DNA from: Pandoraea pulmonicola
GTDB taxonomy: Bacteria; Pseudomonadota; Gammaproteobacteria; Burkholderiales; Burkholderiaceae
Length of the DNA stretch: 64,000 nt
Assembly (NCBI RefSeq): GCF_000815105.2
Contig: NZ_CP010310.2
Coordinates: forward strand, 4,154,001-4,218,000
Reading direction: 5' to 3'
In this document: in pieces, positions 18,036 through 27,552 of the stretch
How positions within the stretch are numbered: the first letter of the stretch is position 1
Layout: each line of letters opens with the position of its first letter
Position numbers and translations under genes: made by a program
The notes under the pieces: generated by a model
What the model saw: the letters and a program-made list of their open reading frames with translations, nothing else
The model's database searches: none
What the model was told of the DNA's origin: nothing

Positions 18036-19064
18036 TTAGGCAACCCGGGTCGACGCCCCATCCACGCGCACCACCACCTTGCCGAAGGCCCCGCGCCGCA
18101 GGTGCGCCAGCGCCTGCCTAAAGTCAGCGAAGTCGTAGACCGCATCCACCACCGGCGCAATGGCGTGACGCTCGATCATCCCCACCAGCGACTCGAGCCC
18201 CGCCCTGTGCCCGACGCCGATCCCCTGGACGTGCGCGCGCTTGAGCAGCACGTCGTAGACGGGCAATTGCAGCAGTTCCCCGCTCAGCATGCCGATGATG
18301 GAAACCTTGCCGCCATAGGCGAGCGCGGCCATGGTCTCGCGCATATCGCCGCCCGCGAGCTCCAGCACCTGCTCGACGCCCCGCCCTTCGGTCGCGCGCC
18401 GCACGTCTTCGGACCAGCCCTCGCGACGCAGCACCCCATGCGTCACGCCCAACGCTTGCGCCCGCGCAAGCTTCGCCTCGCTGCCGCTCGTGACGATCGC
18501 CCGGGCCCCGTGCGCCATCGCCAGTTGGGCGCCGAACAGCGCAACACCGCCGGTGCCGATCGCCAGCACCGTCTCGCCGGCTGCCAGACGGCGACCGTGG
18601 CCGAACAGCGCCGACCAGGCGGTAAGACCGGCGCAAGTCAGCGTCGAAGCCGCCACGTCGTCGAGCGTCGCGGGCGCGCGTACCAGCGCGTCCTCGGCGA
18701 ACACCGCGTACTCGCGCAGCACGCCCGGCAGCGTCCCGCCGAAGATCTGCAGTCCCGCGGGCGCCTGCTCGCCATCGATCCACCGGTCCCAGAACGTATT
18801 GATCACCCGCTCGCCCACGCGCACACGGGTGACGCCCTCGCCCACCGTCACCACTTCGCCGGCCATGTCGGAGCCGGGCACATAGGGGAACGCCAACGGC
18901 AGGCCCATGCCGGTGTCGATCATCAGCGCGTCGCGGTAGTTGAGCGACACGGCGCCGATTTTCACCAGCACTTCGCCCGGACCGGGCTGCGGAATCGCGA
19001 CCGTCGCGCGCTCGAGCGCCGCCTCGCCAAGCGTTGCCATCTGCCATTGCTGCATCGTCTTCAT
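18036..19064 (-). CDS. Zinc-type alcohol dehydrogenase/quinone oxidoreductase family protein (MDR superfamily)
   Basis: The 342-residue product has the GroES-like N-terminal domain (LVKIGAVSLNYRDALMIDTG, then FPYVPGSDMAGEVVTVGEGV) and a Rossmann domain with TVLAIGTGGVALFGAQLAMA (about 165-185). The structural-zinc cysteine cluster of classical ADHs is missing, which points to the quinone oxidoreductase/zeta-crystallin branch. It is likely an NADPH-dependent reductase of reactive carbonyls or quinones. I chose the ATG at 19064, which has GAGG about 8 nt upstream. It is divergent from a LysR gene across 110 bp, an arrangement typical of LysR-controlled oxidoreductases. Confidence 0.87.
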   Translation of the reverse strand: MKTMQQWQMATLGEAALERATVAIPQPGPGEVLVKIGAVSLNYRDALMIDTGMGLPLAFPYVPGSDMAGEVVTVGEGVTRVRVGERVINTFWDRWIDGEQAPAGLQIFGGTLPGVLREYAVFAEDALVRAPATLDDVAASTLTCAGLTAWSALFGHGRRLAAGETVLAIGTGGVALFGAQLAMAHGARAIVTSGSEAKLARAQALGVTHGVLRREGWSEDVRRATEGRGVEQVLELAGGDMRETMAALAYGGKVSIIGMLSGELLQLPVYDVLLKRAHVQGIGVGHRAGLESLVGMIERHAIAPVVDAVYDFADFRQALAHLRRGAFGKVVVRVDGASTRVA

Positions 19065-19174
19065 TGCCAAGCCTCTGCTCGATGTGTGTTGCCCGGTACG
19101 CCGGGTGGACATCTCAAGCTTATTGGAGAATACTTCGCGGCAGTGACGGCAAATTTTCTTCAGTTTGAAGACAT

Positions 19175-20116
19175 ATGAGCACCAATGACGCGTACACCCC
19201 CGACAGGCTGTCGGGAATTTCCGCCTTCGTGGCGGCCGCCGACGCCGGCAGCTTTGCCAGCGCCGCCGAGCGGCTGCATCTGACGCGCTCCGCCGTCGCC
19301 AAACGCGTGAGCCGACTGGAAGCGCGGCTCGGCGTGCGTCTCTTTCACCGCACCACGCGCAGCCAGCACCTCACTGACGAAGGCCAGTCGTTTTACCAGC
19401 GCTGCACGAAAGTCCTCGCCGAGCTCTCGGAGGCGGAAGACGAGCTGAGTGCCGGTTCGCAAACCCCGACAGGGAAACTGCGGGTCACGATGCCCGTCCA
19501 GATCGGCCGGCAGTGCATTGCACCCGTTCTGCTGGCGCTGGCGAGGGAGCATCCGCAACTACGGCTGGAGATGGCGTTCAGCGACCGCCGAGTCGATCTG
19601 ATCGAGGAAGGCTACGATCTCGCGATCCGCAGCGGCCGCCTCGACGACACGCCCGGCCTCAAGGCGCGAGCGCTGGGTGAGCAGACGATGGTGCTGTGTG
19701 CCGCGCCAGCCTATCTCGCCGAACATGGCACGCCACGGACACCGGCCGATCTCGGCGCTCACGAACGGTTGATGTATGGCCGCAACGGCAATTTCTATGA
19801 ATGGCCCGCCCTCTCGATTGCGCGGGAAACGAGCCGGCCGCCGCGCTTCATACTCGACGATCTCGTCACGCTCCTCGAGGCCGCGGAGCAGGCGCTCGGC
19901 ATCGCCTGTCTGCCGCAGTGGGTTGTCGCGCAATCGCTCGACAGCGGACGACTGATCCGGTTGCTCGCGCAGCACTATTCCCCTGCCACGCCCCTACATC
20001 TGGTCTGGCCCGACACCCGGCATCCCTCCCCCAAGCTGCGCGCGGCCATCGACGCGCTGATGAGTGCGTCCGGCGCGCTGCTCATGGGGACGCCATCCCG
20101 CGCATCCCGCTCATGA
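19175..20116 (+). CDS. LysR family transcriptional regulator
   Basis: The 313-residue product has a LysR HTH at about residues 7-67 (AGSFASAAERLHLTRSAVAK, then RLEARLGVRLFHRTTRSQHLT) and the PBP2 effector domain beyond. Sequences such as GYDLAIRSGRLDDTPGLKAR place it near the subgroup that controls quinone or aldehyde oxidoreductases. It starts at the ATG at 19175 and is divergent from the alcohol dehydrogenase gene, its probable target. The effector is unknown. Confidence 0.9.
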   Translation: MSTNDAYTPDRLSGISAFVAAADAGSFASAAERLHLTRSAVAKRVSRLEARLGVRLFHRTTRSQHLTDEGQSFYQRCTKVLAELSEAEDELSAGSQTPTGKLRVTMPVQIGRQCIAPVLLALAREHPQLRLEMAFSDRRVDLIEEGYDLAIRSGRLDDTPGLKARALGEQTMVLCAAPAYLAEHGTPRTPADLGAHERLMYGRNGNFYEWPALSIARETSRPPRFILDDLVTLLEAAEQALGIACLPQWVVAQSLDSGRLIRLLAQHYSPATPLHLVWPDTRHPSPKLRAAIDALMSASGALLMGTPSRASRS

Positions 20117-20119
20117 CGT

Positions 20120-21382
20120 CTATGGATACTGGCTGGATGCCAGAAACCGCGATTGCTGCGCACCGATCGCCGCCGCCCGCGTCGGATACATGCGCGCCCA
20201 GGTCTGCGCCGCGTTCGTGCCACCTAGCAACGCCACGAGACTGTCGCGACGCGCCAGAATGCGATCGATCCGTGCGTGAGGCGCGTCGCCACCCCCATCG
20301 CCCCCGAAGCGCTCTGTCAATGCACTGACGACGCTCGCCCAAGGCAGGATATCGGACGTTCCGATTCGTCCTAGCCGGTATGCCATTTCGGCGGCCAGCG
20401 CGTACACGCCAACCGGATCCTTGAGGACGTCGGGCATCGCGTTCGTCCAGTCCGCCGCGCGCAGTTCACCGAGCCGCCTTCCCAGCATTGCGGAAGCGCC
20501 ACTGCGCAGGCAGCGCGGCGCGCCGGCCGGCGTGGCGGCCATGCCCAGGCATCCGGTGAAATCGACCGTCATCGCGTACGGCAGGTCGTTCTTGTCGCGC
20601 CAGATGCCGAGATTGCCCATGTCGCCGTCGAAAAGGTCGCGGTTGTCGAGCCACATCGCCGCGAGACGGTGCCGCTCCAACGCACATTGATAGACGTCCG
20701 GAAGCGCGCCGTACAGCACGGCCCTGTGCGCGTTGCGCGCCTGCATGGCGGCAGCCCCGGCCTGCGGCCCGACAGCGTCGGCAAGTCGCGCCACCTGCCG
20801 CCCCAGCTCACGAGCTTCGGTGCGAGCTTGCCCACATGCGGGACTGGCGCCTCCGGGCACCCCGTCGATCACGCGCCATGCCGCGTCTCCTTCCAGCCAA
20901 CGGCCCAACGACTCGTAGGCAGGCAGGAACGGTGTCGCCAGATAGAGTCGTTCGGGATCATGAATACCATCGACGGCCAGCGAACACCCTCGCACCAGAA
21001 TGGCGGTCGGCGTCGCCAGCCCCAACGCGCCGCATAGCCGCGATGCCAGCCATGCCTGCGTAGCGGACGCGGCGCTCGGGTGCGAGCGCACCACATACTG
21101 CGCCGGCGGTCCAGCCGATGGCAGCGACAACCGTACGACCGCCACGGGACTCTCTGCCGCTCTCCCATCGTGCACACGTTGCGCGGCGGAAAAGTCATAC
21201 GGTCCGGCCGGCGGCAGCGGCGCCCCCGTACCATCATGTCCGGTGACCGGGGCGAACACGGGTAACGGCATACGCTCCATCAATGCGTTGACCGAGGCAG
21301 CCGAGTACGGCGCCACACGATGGCCATGCCCTCCGGCGCGGCCGGCGGGTAAATCTCCTGGTGGATAAGCGTTGACGTTCAT
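20120..21382 (-). CDS. Orphan protein with kinase-fold-like motifs (HipA/PI4K/APH-like), function unknown
   Basis: I do not recognise the family of this 420-residue protein. Several features suggest a divergent protein-kinase-like fold. A strand AQYVVRSHPS (about 94-103) stands where the ATP-binding lysine strand would be, with Arg in place of Lys. It is followed by a helix ATQAWLASRLCGALG and a hinge-like RLYLATPFLP (about 145-154). The stretch DNRDLFDGDMGNLGI (about 246-260) gives D-x4-N, and MTVDFTG (271-277) could supply the metal-binding Asp. This order is known in PI3/4-kinases and aminoglycoside kinases. There is no signal peptide or membrane segment. I chose the ATG at 21382, 7 nt after GGGAG. 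It is alone, tail-to-tail with LysR. A secreted effector is possible but unproven. Confidence 0.55.
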   Translation of the reverse strand: MNVNAYPPGDLPAGRAGGHGHRVAPYSAASVNALMERMPLPVFAPVTGHDGTGAPLPPAGPYDFSAAQRVHDGRAAESPVAVVRLSLPSAGPPAQYVVRSHPSAASATQAWLASRLCGALGLATPTAILVRGCSLAVDGIHDPERLYLATPFLPAYESLGRWLEGDAAWRVIDGVPGGASPACGQARTEARELGRQVARLADAVGPQAGAAAMQARNAHRAVLYGALPDVYQCALERHRLAAMWLDNRDLFDGDMGNLGIWRDKNDLPYAMTVDFTGCLGMAATPAGAPRCLRSGASAMLGRRLGELRAADWTNAMPDVLKDPVGVYALAAEMAYRLGRIGTSDILPWASVVSALTERFGGDGGGDAPHARIDRILARRDSLVALLGGTNAAQTWARMYPTRAAAIGAQQSRFLASSQYP

Positions 21383-21537
21383 CACGACGCTCCCTGGTCG
21401 TATGGCAGGAGGCCTCGCACGTTTCGCGAGCCGGCCGCCCGGGTTGAGATCGGCCGATAGTGCTGCTGTGCCCGACAGCGAGCTTTCGAAAACGAGACAA
21501 TTTAGGATGATTCCGCCGCACGTGATAGTCTCGGCGC

Positions 21538-22056
21538 ATGTCTTCCATGCCCCGCATCCTCGTCAGCAGTTGTCTCCTCGGTCAGCCCGTCCGCTATGAC
21601 GGAGGCCACGCGGCCCGCGCGACCGACGCCGCCATTCTCGAACGCTGGCGCTTGGCGAACCTCATCGTCCCGATCTGTCCCGAAGTGGCCGGCGGGCTGC
21701 CGACGCCGCGTCCGCCCGCCGAGATTTCCGGCGCGTCGAGCGGCGACGCGGTGTGGCAGTCGCTCGCCCGTGTGATGGATGACACCGGCGCCGACGTAAG
21801 CGCCGCGTTCCTCGAAGGCGCCCGGCGCGCACTCGCGTTGGCGCAACGCCACGGCATTCGCATCGCCGTATTGAAGGAAGGCAGTCCGTCGTGCGGCAGC
21901 GCGTCGATCTACGACGGCTCGTTCAGCACAAGAAAGATTGCCGGAGAGGGCGTGACGGCCGCCTGGCTGCGGCGTCATGGCATCGAAGTGTTCAGCGAGC
22001 ACACGCTGGCGCAAGCCGATGCACGGCTGCGCGCCATCGGCGACCCCTCCCGATAG
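21538..22056 (+). CDS. DUF523 domain-containing protein
   Basis: The 172-residue cytoplasmic protein begins RILVSSCLLGQPVRYDGGHA and contains VPICPEVAGGLPTPRPPAEI and KEGSPSCGSASIYDGSF, the cysteine-bearing motifs of the DUF523 family. The conserved cysteines (Cys12, Cys47 and the SCGS cysteine near 121) suggest metal binding, but the biochemical function of the family is not established. It is divergent from the kinase-like orphan with a 155-bp gap and convergent with the PfpI gene. Confidence 0.88.
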   Translation: MSSMPRILVSSCLLGQPVRYDGGHAARATDAAILERWRLANLIVPICPEVAGGLPTPRPPAEISGASSGDAVWQSLARVMDDTGADVSAAFLEGARRALALAQRHGIRIAVLKEGSPSCGSASIYDGSFSTRKIAGEGVTAAWLRRHGIEVFSEHTLAQADARLRAIGDPSR

Positions 22057-22116
22057 CGCGCAACGCGCTGAAGACCGGCCTCGGCTCCCGCAGTCAGGTC
22101 ACCAAGGCCGCAGAGG

Positions 22117-22698
22117 TCAGAGTTCGATCTTCGTCCCGAGGACCGCGAGGAATTGCGAGATCCACGCGGGATGCGCGGGCCATGCCGGCGCGCTCACGAG
22201 CTTGCCGTCGGTATGAGCCTCGTCGATGCCGATTTCCATGTATTTCCCGCCCGCCAGGCGCACTTCCGGCGCACATGCCGGATAGGCGGAGCACTCGCGC
22301 CCTTCGATGACACCCGCGGCGGCCAACAATTGCGCGCCATGGCAGATCGCCGCGATCGGCTTGTCGTTCTCGGCGAAGTGACGCACGGCGGCGAGCACCT
22401 CTTCGTTGAGACGCAGATATTCGGGAGCGCGTCCTCCCGGAATCACGAGCGCGTCGAAATCGGCGGCAGCCAGCCCGTCGAACGTGGCATTGAGCGTGAA
22501 GTCATGCCCGCGCTTCTCGCTGTAGGTCTGATCGCCCTCGAAGTCGTGAATGGCCGTGCGCACCTTGTCGCCGGCCTTCTTGCCGGGACAGACGACCTCC
22601 ACGCGATGCCCGATGGCCGAGAGCGCCTGCACGGGCACCATCAGTTCGTAGTCTTCGACGTAGTCGCCTGCCAGTACCAGAATCCGCTTCTTGCCCAT
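22117..22698 (-). CDS. DJ-1/PfpI family protein
   Basis: The 193-residue product has the flavodoxin-like fold of the DJ-1/PfpI superfamily, with [17 protein letters not shown] and the nucleophile elbow [14 protein letters not shown] (Cys119-His120). Members act as glyoxalases/deglycases, chaperones or proteases, so a stress or carbonyl-repair role is likely but unspecific. GGAG lies just upstream of the ATG. It follows the box operon on the same strand, but a strong terminator at 22852-22880 separates them, so it is probably transcribed on its own. Confidence 0.9.
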   Translation of the reverse strand: MGKKRILVLAGDYVEDYELMVPVQALSAIGHRVEVVCPGKKAGDKVRTAIHDFEGDQTYSEKRGHDFTLNATFDGLAAADFDALVIPGGRAPEYLRLNEEVLAAVRHFAENDKPIAAICHGAQLLAAAGVIEGRECSAYPACAPEVRLAGGKYMEIGIDEAHTDGKLVSAPAWPAHPAWISQFLAVLGTKIEL

Positions 22699-22851
22699 GT
22701 GACTCTCCGTTCAGAGAAAAAATGGAAGGAAACCGCCTCTCCATGGTACTCAATTTCGGTGACGTCACCGCGACTGCCCGATCGGGTTGGCCGATGCCGC
22801 CCGCGGATCACGCGGATCTCGCTCCGCCCTCCCTTTGGGCGAAACATGAAC

Positions 22852-22880
22852 AAAAAAAACCGCGTGCCGGAGCACGCGGT
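22852..22880 (-). terminator. Rho-independent terminator of the boxCBA operon
   Basis: ACCGCGTGC (22859-22867), loop CGGA, and GCACGCGGT (22872-22880) form a perfect nine-pair stem. On the minus strand it runs into eight U residues from the A-run at 22852-22859. It lies 82 bp after the boxA stop. Confidence 0.9.
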
Positions 22881-22962
22881 GTCAAGCCGGCGCAGAACGC
22901 CGTCGGTCAATCATGCGCCCACGCGTGCACCGGCATGCGGTACGTCGCGGGAGCGGTGCGGT

Positions 22963-24216
22963 TCAATACGTTTCGAGATGCAGACGCCCTTCGGTCTTCA
23001 TCCGTTGCCAGAGCGCGGGCCAATCGAGCCCGGCATCGCCCGCGATGGTTTGCAGCGCCTGCAGCACGCCGTCCTCCATGCCCTTGAGCCCGCAGACGTA
23101 GATGTAGGTGTGCTCGTGCCGCAGCAGCGCCGCCACGTCCGCCGCCCGCTCGCGCATCGCGTCCTGCACGTAGCGCTTGGCCTGGCCCGGCGTGCGCGAA
23201 AACGCGAGATTCGTGTCGATGAAATCCTTGGGCAGATTGAGCAGCGGGCCGAAGTACGGCAGCTCGCCCTGCGTGCGGGCACCGAAGAACAGCATGAGCT
23301 TGCCGGTCGCCCCTTTCAGACGGCGGCGACGGCGATACTCGGTCATCGCGCGCATCGGCGCGGCGCCCGTGCCGGTGCAGATCATCAGCAGATGCGAATC
23401 GGCGTGATTGGGCATCAGGAAGGTGCTGCCGAACGGTCCCATCACGTTCACCACGTCGCCCTTCTTCAGGTCGCACAGATAGTTCGAGCACACGCCGCCC
23501 ACCGCCTGCCCCTGATGGTCGGACGTCACGCGTTTGACGGTCAGCGCCAGATTGTTGTACCCGGGCCGCTCGCCGTCGCGCGGCGACGCAATCGAGTACT
23601 GGCGCGCATGATGCGGGCGCCCGTCGGCCGTGGCGCCCGGCGGGATGATGCCGATCGACTGCCCTTCGAGCACCGGGAACGGCTGCTTGCCGAAGTCGAG
23701 CACGATGTGATGGATGTCGCTCTCCGTGCTCGCGTCCGTCACGCGGTAATTGCCGACGACGGTCGCCTGCACCGGCGCCTTGTGCGTGTACAGATTGACG
23801 TAGGGCTTCGCGGCGGACCACGGCGGCACGACCGAGCCGCGCACCAGATCGGAGCCGCCGATGACCGGCTCCCCGGCGTCCGCGCCAACCGCGCCGACGC
23901 CCTCGGCCGACTCGCCGATGACACCCTGCCCGGCGAGCGCACCGTCCTGCACGGGCAGTTCGTCCCAGGTGAGCTGATCGTCGATGGGATAGGCCTCGGC
24001 CCGGAGCACGTCGCGCCAGTTGTCGATGGCCCCCGTGGGGCACGGCGAAATGCACGCCATGCACCCGTTGCACGTATCCGCGCGCACGACATAGTTGTTC
24101 TCGTCGTGCGTGATCGCGTCGACCGGACACGTCTCTTCGCAGGTATTGCAGCGAATGCAGATCTCCGGATCGATCAGATGCTGCTTCAGGACTTCGGCCG
24201 GAACGGGGCCGTTCAT
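22963..24216 (-). CDS. boxA: Benzoyl-CoA 2,3-epoxidase reductase subunit BoxA
   Basis: The 417-residue protein passes electrons from NADPH to the BoxB oxygenase. An N-terminal ferredoxin domain has two 4Fe-4S motifs (Cys20, 23, 26, 30 and Cys49, 52, 55, 59). It is joined to a ferredoxin-NADP reductase module (FAD motif [25 protein letters not shown]-binding [16 protein letters not shown]). Length and fusion match BoxA. GGAG precedes the ATG, and the gene begins 37 nt after boxB. Order boxC-boxB-boxA on one strand confirms the assignment. It acts with BoxB in the aerobic benzoyl-CoA pathway. Confidence 0.96.
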   Translation of the reverse strand: MNGPVPAEVLKQHLIDPEICIRCNTCEETCPVDAITHDENNYVVRADTCNGCMACISPCPTGAIDNWRDVLRAEAYPIDDQLTWDELPVQDGALAGQGVIGESAEGVGAVGADAGEPVIGGSDLVRGSVVPPWSAAKPYVNLYTHKAPVQATVVGNYRVTDASTESDIHHIVLDFGKQPFPVLEGQSIGIIPPGATADGRPHHARQYSIASPRDGERPGYNNLALTVKRVTSDHQGQAVGGVCSNYLCDLKKGDVVNVMGPFGSTFLMPNHADSHLLMICTGTGAAPMRAMTEYRRRRRLKGATGKLMLFFGARTQGELPYFGPLLNLPKDFIDTNLAFSRTPGQAKRYVQDAMRERAADVAALLRHEHTYIYVCGLKGMEDGVLQALQTIAGDAGLDWPALWQRMKTEGRLHLETY

Positions 24217-24253
24217 GATGCTGTCTCCTTGTGGGGAAGGCGCTCGTCGGCCC

Positions 24254-25681
24254 TTAGTTGAAACGCACGTACTCGAAATCGATCGGCTGACGGTTGATGC
24301 CCAGCGGGGGCGGCGCGATCCAGTTCGCGAACTTGCCCGGCTCGGTCACTCGACCCATGAGCGACGCCACGTACGCGCGATCTTCCGAGGACGGCAGCCA
24401 TTCGCGCTCGTGCGCGGCCCACTCGGTCTCGCCGACCACGCGGCCGTCCGGCGACACGCGCACGCCGGCGAACGTGCCGATCTGGCGATTGAACGCCTTG
24501 TGCGGCACCGTCAGACGGAAGTCGATGCCGGCCTTCTCGAGCACCTTGTTCCAGCGGTTCACGCCGGCGACGGAATCCTTGATGTAGTCGTCGCGCAGCA
24601 CTTCGTTCATTGCGTTGAGCATCGGCACTTCGCGCTCGACGAGCTTGCCGTTGTCCACGTCGAGCAGGCGGTACATCTGGCCGCCCAGCTGATGGTCGTC
24701 GTCGCGCTTGCTCTCCTCGTAGCGCCCCTTCAGGCCCGAGCTGTAGAAGATGGCCGCGTTGGATGACTGGTCCGCGCCGAACAGATCGATCGTCACGGAG
24801 TAGTGGAAGTTGATGTAGCGCTGGATGGTCGGCAGATCGATCACGCCGGCGGCGCGCAGCTTCGCGACGTCGTCGGTCTTCAGCTCGTTCATCACCTGCG
24901 CCGTGCGGCTGATCACGCGCGAGACGCCCGATTCGCCCACGAACATGTGATGCGCCTCTTCGGTGAGCATGAACTTCGTGGTGCGGGCAAGCGGATCGAA
25001 GCCCGACTCGGCCAGCGCGGAGAGCTGGAACTTGCCGTCACGATCGGTGAAGTACGTGAACATGTAGAACGCGAGCCAGTCCGGCGTCTTCTCGTTGAAC
25101 GCGCCGAGAATGCGGGGATTGTCCTCGTCGCCCGAGCGGCGGCCGAGCAGCGCTTCGGCTTCTTCGCGCCCGTCGCGGCCGAAGTAGCGATGCAGCAGAT
25201 AGACCATCGCCCACAGGTGACGCCCTTCCTCCACGTTGACCTGGAACAGGTTGCGCAGGTCGTACATCGACGGCGCGGTCAGTCCCAGATGTCGCTGCTG
25301 CTCCACCGACGCCGGCTCCGTATCGCCTTGCGTGACGATGATGCGGCGCAGGTTGGCGCGGTGCTCGCCCGGCACTTCCTGCCATGCCGCCTCGCCCTTG
25401 TGCTCGCCGAAGTGGATCTTGCGATCGCTCTCGCCCGGCGTGAGGAAGATGCCCCAGCGATAGTCCGGCATCTTCACGTGATCGAAGTGCGCCCAGCCGC
25501 TCGGATCGACGCTCACGGCCGTGCGCAGATAGACGTCGAAGCCATGCGAGCCTTCCGGTCCCATGTCGCCCCACCACGACAGGAAGTTGGGTTGCCACTG
25601 TTCGAGCGCGCGCTGCAGCGTGCGGTCGTCGGACAGATTGACGTTGTTGGGGATCTTCTCGCTGTAGTTGATCGAAGCCAT
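24254..25681 (-). CDS. boxB: Benzoyl-CoA 2,3-epoxidase oxygenase subunit BoxB
   Basis: The 475-residue di-iron oxygenase converts benzoyl-CoA with O2 to the 2,3-epoxide. It starts [20 protein letters not shown], the usual BoxB N-terminus. It carries carboxylate/His iron-ligand motifs EEGRH (151-155) and EEAHHMF (241-247). I chose the ATG at 25681, which has GAGG about 8 nt upstream; the longer frame to 25774 adds an Arg-rich stretch not seen in BoxB. It lies between boxC (104-nt gap) and boxA (37-nt gap) in the leftward operon. Confidence 0.96.
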   Translation of the reverse strand: MASINYSEKIPNNVNLSDDRTLQRALEQWQPNFLSWWGDMGPEGSHGFDVYLRTAVSVDPSGWAHFDHVKMPDYRWGIFLTPGESDRKIHFGEHKGEAAWQEVPGEHRANLRRIIVTQGDTEPASVEQQRHLGLTAPSMYDLRNLFQVNVEEGRHLWAMVYLLHRYFGRDGREEAEALLGRRSGDEDNPRILGAFNEKTPDWLAFYMFTYFTDRDGKFQLSALAESGFDPLARTTKFMLTEEAHHMFVGESGVSRVISRTAQVMNELKTDDVAKLRAAGVIDLPTIQRYINFHYSVTIDLFGADQSSNAAIFYSSGLKGRYEESKRDDDHQLGGQMYRLLDVDNGKLVEREVPMLNAMNEVLRDDYIKDSVAGVNRWNKVLEKAGIDFRLTVPHKAFNRQIGTFAGVRVSPDGRVVGETEWAAHEREWLPSSEDRAYVASLMGRVTEPGKFANWIAPPPLGINRQPIDFEYVRFN

Positions 25682-25785
25682 CGTGGAATCCTCGTGTCTC
25701 GTACGTGTTCTGTGGAAACGTTTCGTCTCGTGCGCCCGCCGCGCGGCGACGATCGCCGGCGGCGGTGCGGCCATTCGTCAGTCCG

Positions 25786-27441
25786 TCAGACGCGGTTCAG
25801 GTCGAACTGCGCCTTGTTGCCCTTGCCGTAGACCTTCAGCGCGCCCTTCTCGCCCACGGCGTTCGGACGGATGAAGATCCAGTTCTGCCATGCCGACAGA
25901 CGGCCGAAGATGCGCGTATTCATCGTCTCGCGGCCGTTGAAGCGCAGGTTCGCTTCCATGCCGGTGAGCGCGTCGGGCGACATGGCCGCACGCTCTTCGA
26001 TGGCGATACGAATTTCGTCTGGCCAGTCGAGATCGTCGACGGCGGCGGTGACGAGCCCGAGCCGTTCCGCTTCGTCCGGACGCACGGGGCGGCCGAGGGT
26101 GGCGCGCACGGCCTCGATTTCCTGCTCGTCTTCATAGAAGCGGCGGGCCAGACGCGACTGGTCGGTGACCATCGGCAACAGGCCGAAGTTGACTTCGGTG
26201 AGCGTGATCGCCGGTTCGTCCTCTTCGCTCGCCGGCAGCGCGGCCATGTACGTCCGATCGGCGGCGAAGGCAAACTCGGCAAGCGTGCCGGCGAAGCACG
26301 AATCCGGCTCGATCAGCGCGAACAGCGAACGCGAAGACACGTCGATGCGGGCGAACGTGCGGCGCAGCATGCCGATCGTCTCGCGAACGAACCAGTGATC
26401 CCGGTGGGCGAGCAGCGAAGCGTCGGCGGCGAGCACGTGCTGCGCTTCGCCTTCGGTACGCAGCAACCACGTGCCGATGTCGAGTTCGTTGGTGCGCAGA
26501 TTCAGGATGGCGTCGTCGAGTTCGCGCGCCATCTTCAACGGCCACCAGTTCACACCGGCGGCTTCGATGCCCGCGATGTCGGCGGGTGGCGCCGACTTCG
26601 GCGCCTTTACGGTGAGGCTCGCCGTGCGATTGGCGCGGTCGATCTCCACGTCGACGAATTCGTAGCGGATCGCATCCGGCGCGTCGGTGCGCTCGATGCG
26701 CGTGAGCGTCACGCCCTTGCCGCCCGGCCGGTCGCTGCCCTGCGCCAGTTCCAGCGCACGGGCCGAGACCGTTTGCGCGAACTGAGCGGGCTTGACCACC
26801 TCGTCGACCAGACGCCATTGCTTGGCGCGCTCGCCGCGAATGCCCTCGACGATGGTGCAGAAGATGTCGGCGCGGTCGTTGCGCACACGGCGCTTGTCGG
26901 TCAGACGCGTGAGCCCGCCCGTTCCCGGCAGCACACCGAGCAGCGGCACTTCCGGCAGCGCCACCGACGACGACCGGTCGTCGACCAGATAGATCTCGTC
27001 GCACGCCAGCGCCAGCTCGTAGCCCCCGCCCGCGCACGCGCCGTTCACGGCGGCGAGGAACTTCAGGCCGGAATGGCGGCTGGAATCTTCGAGACCGTTA
27101 CGCGTCTCGTTCGTGAATTTGCAGAAATTGACTTTCCAGGCATGCGAGGACAGGCCCAGCATGAAGATGTTCGCACCCGAGCAGAACACGCGCTCCTTGG
27201 CGCTCGTGACCACCACCGTCTTGACTTCCGGATGCTCGAAGCGGATGCGCTGAATGGCATCGTGCAATTCGATGTCCACGCCCAGATCGTACGAGTTGAG
27301 CTTGAGCTTGTAGCCCTCGCGAATGCCGCCGTCTTCCGCGATATCGATGGCGAGCGTGGCTACCGGCCCTTCGAAGCTCAGCTTCCAGTGCTTGTACTGC
27401 GTGGGGTCCGTACGGTAGTCGACGTGGGGTTTGCCGAACAT
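25786..27441 (-). CDS. boxC: 2,3-epoxybenzoyl-CoA dihydrolase BoxC
   Basis: The 551-residue enzyme of the crotonase superfamily opens the epoxide ring hydrolytically, giving 3,4-dehydroadipyl-CoA semialdehyde and formate. Crotonase-like motifs are VFCSGANIFMLG and AAVNGACAGGGYELALACDE, and the C-terminus NAVGEKGALKVYGKGNKAQF is typical of BoxC. I chose the ATG at 27441, 5 nt after a perfect GGAGG. It is the first gene of the boxCBA operon, behind a clear sigma70 promoter (27480-27508) with a probable BoxR operator. Confidence 0.96.
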   Translation of the reverse strand: MFGKPHVDYRTDPTQYKHWKLSFEGPVATLAIDIAEDGGIREGYKLKLNSYDLGVDIELHDAIQRIRFEHPEVKTVVVTSAKERVFCSGANIFMLGLSSHAWKVNFCKFTNETRNGLEDSSRHSGLKFLAAVNGACAGGGYELALACDEIYLVDDRSSSVALPEVPLLGVLPGTGGLTRLTDKRRVRNDRADIFCTIVEGIRGERAKQWRLVDEVVKPAQFAQTVSARALELAQGSDRPGGKGVTLTRIERTDAPDAIRYEFVDVEIDRANRTASLTVKAPKSAPPADIAGIEAAGVNWWPLKMARELDDAILNLRTNELDIGTWLLRTEGEAQHVLAADASLLAHRDHWFVRETIGMLRRTFARIDVSSRSLFALIEPDSCFAGTLAEFAFAADRTYMAALPASEEDEPAITLTEVNFGLLPMVTDQSRLARRFYEDEQEIEAVRATLGRPVRPDEAERLGLVTAAVDDLDWPDEIRIAIEERAAMSPDALTGMEANLRFNGRETMNTRIFGRLSAWQNWIFIRPNAVGEKGALKVYGKGNKAQFDLNRV

Positions 27442-27476
27442 GATTGCCTCCAACACGAATAATGATCTTGTTGAAT

Positions 27477-27508
27477 TGCAATATAGTGCAGCACAAATCC
27501 ATCGTCAA
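27477..27508 (-). promoter_or_regulatory. boxCBA promoter with overlapping TGCA-N6-TGCA operator
   Basis: On the minus strand TTGACG (27508-27503), a 17-bp spacer and TATATT (27485-27480) form a near-consensus sigma70 promoter. The -10 ends 38 bp before the boxC ATG. TGCA tetramers at 27487-27490 and 27477-27480, six bp apart, enclose the -10 box. BzdR/BoxR-type regulators are known to recognise TGCA repeats, so this fits a repressor site relieved by benzoyl-CoA. The promoter is read directly; the operator role is inferred. Confidence 0.75.
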
Positions 27509-27552
27509 TCGATTTCAAGAATAAAAATGAATTATTTTGCAGATATCGTATT

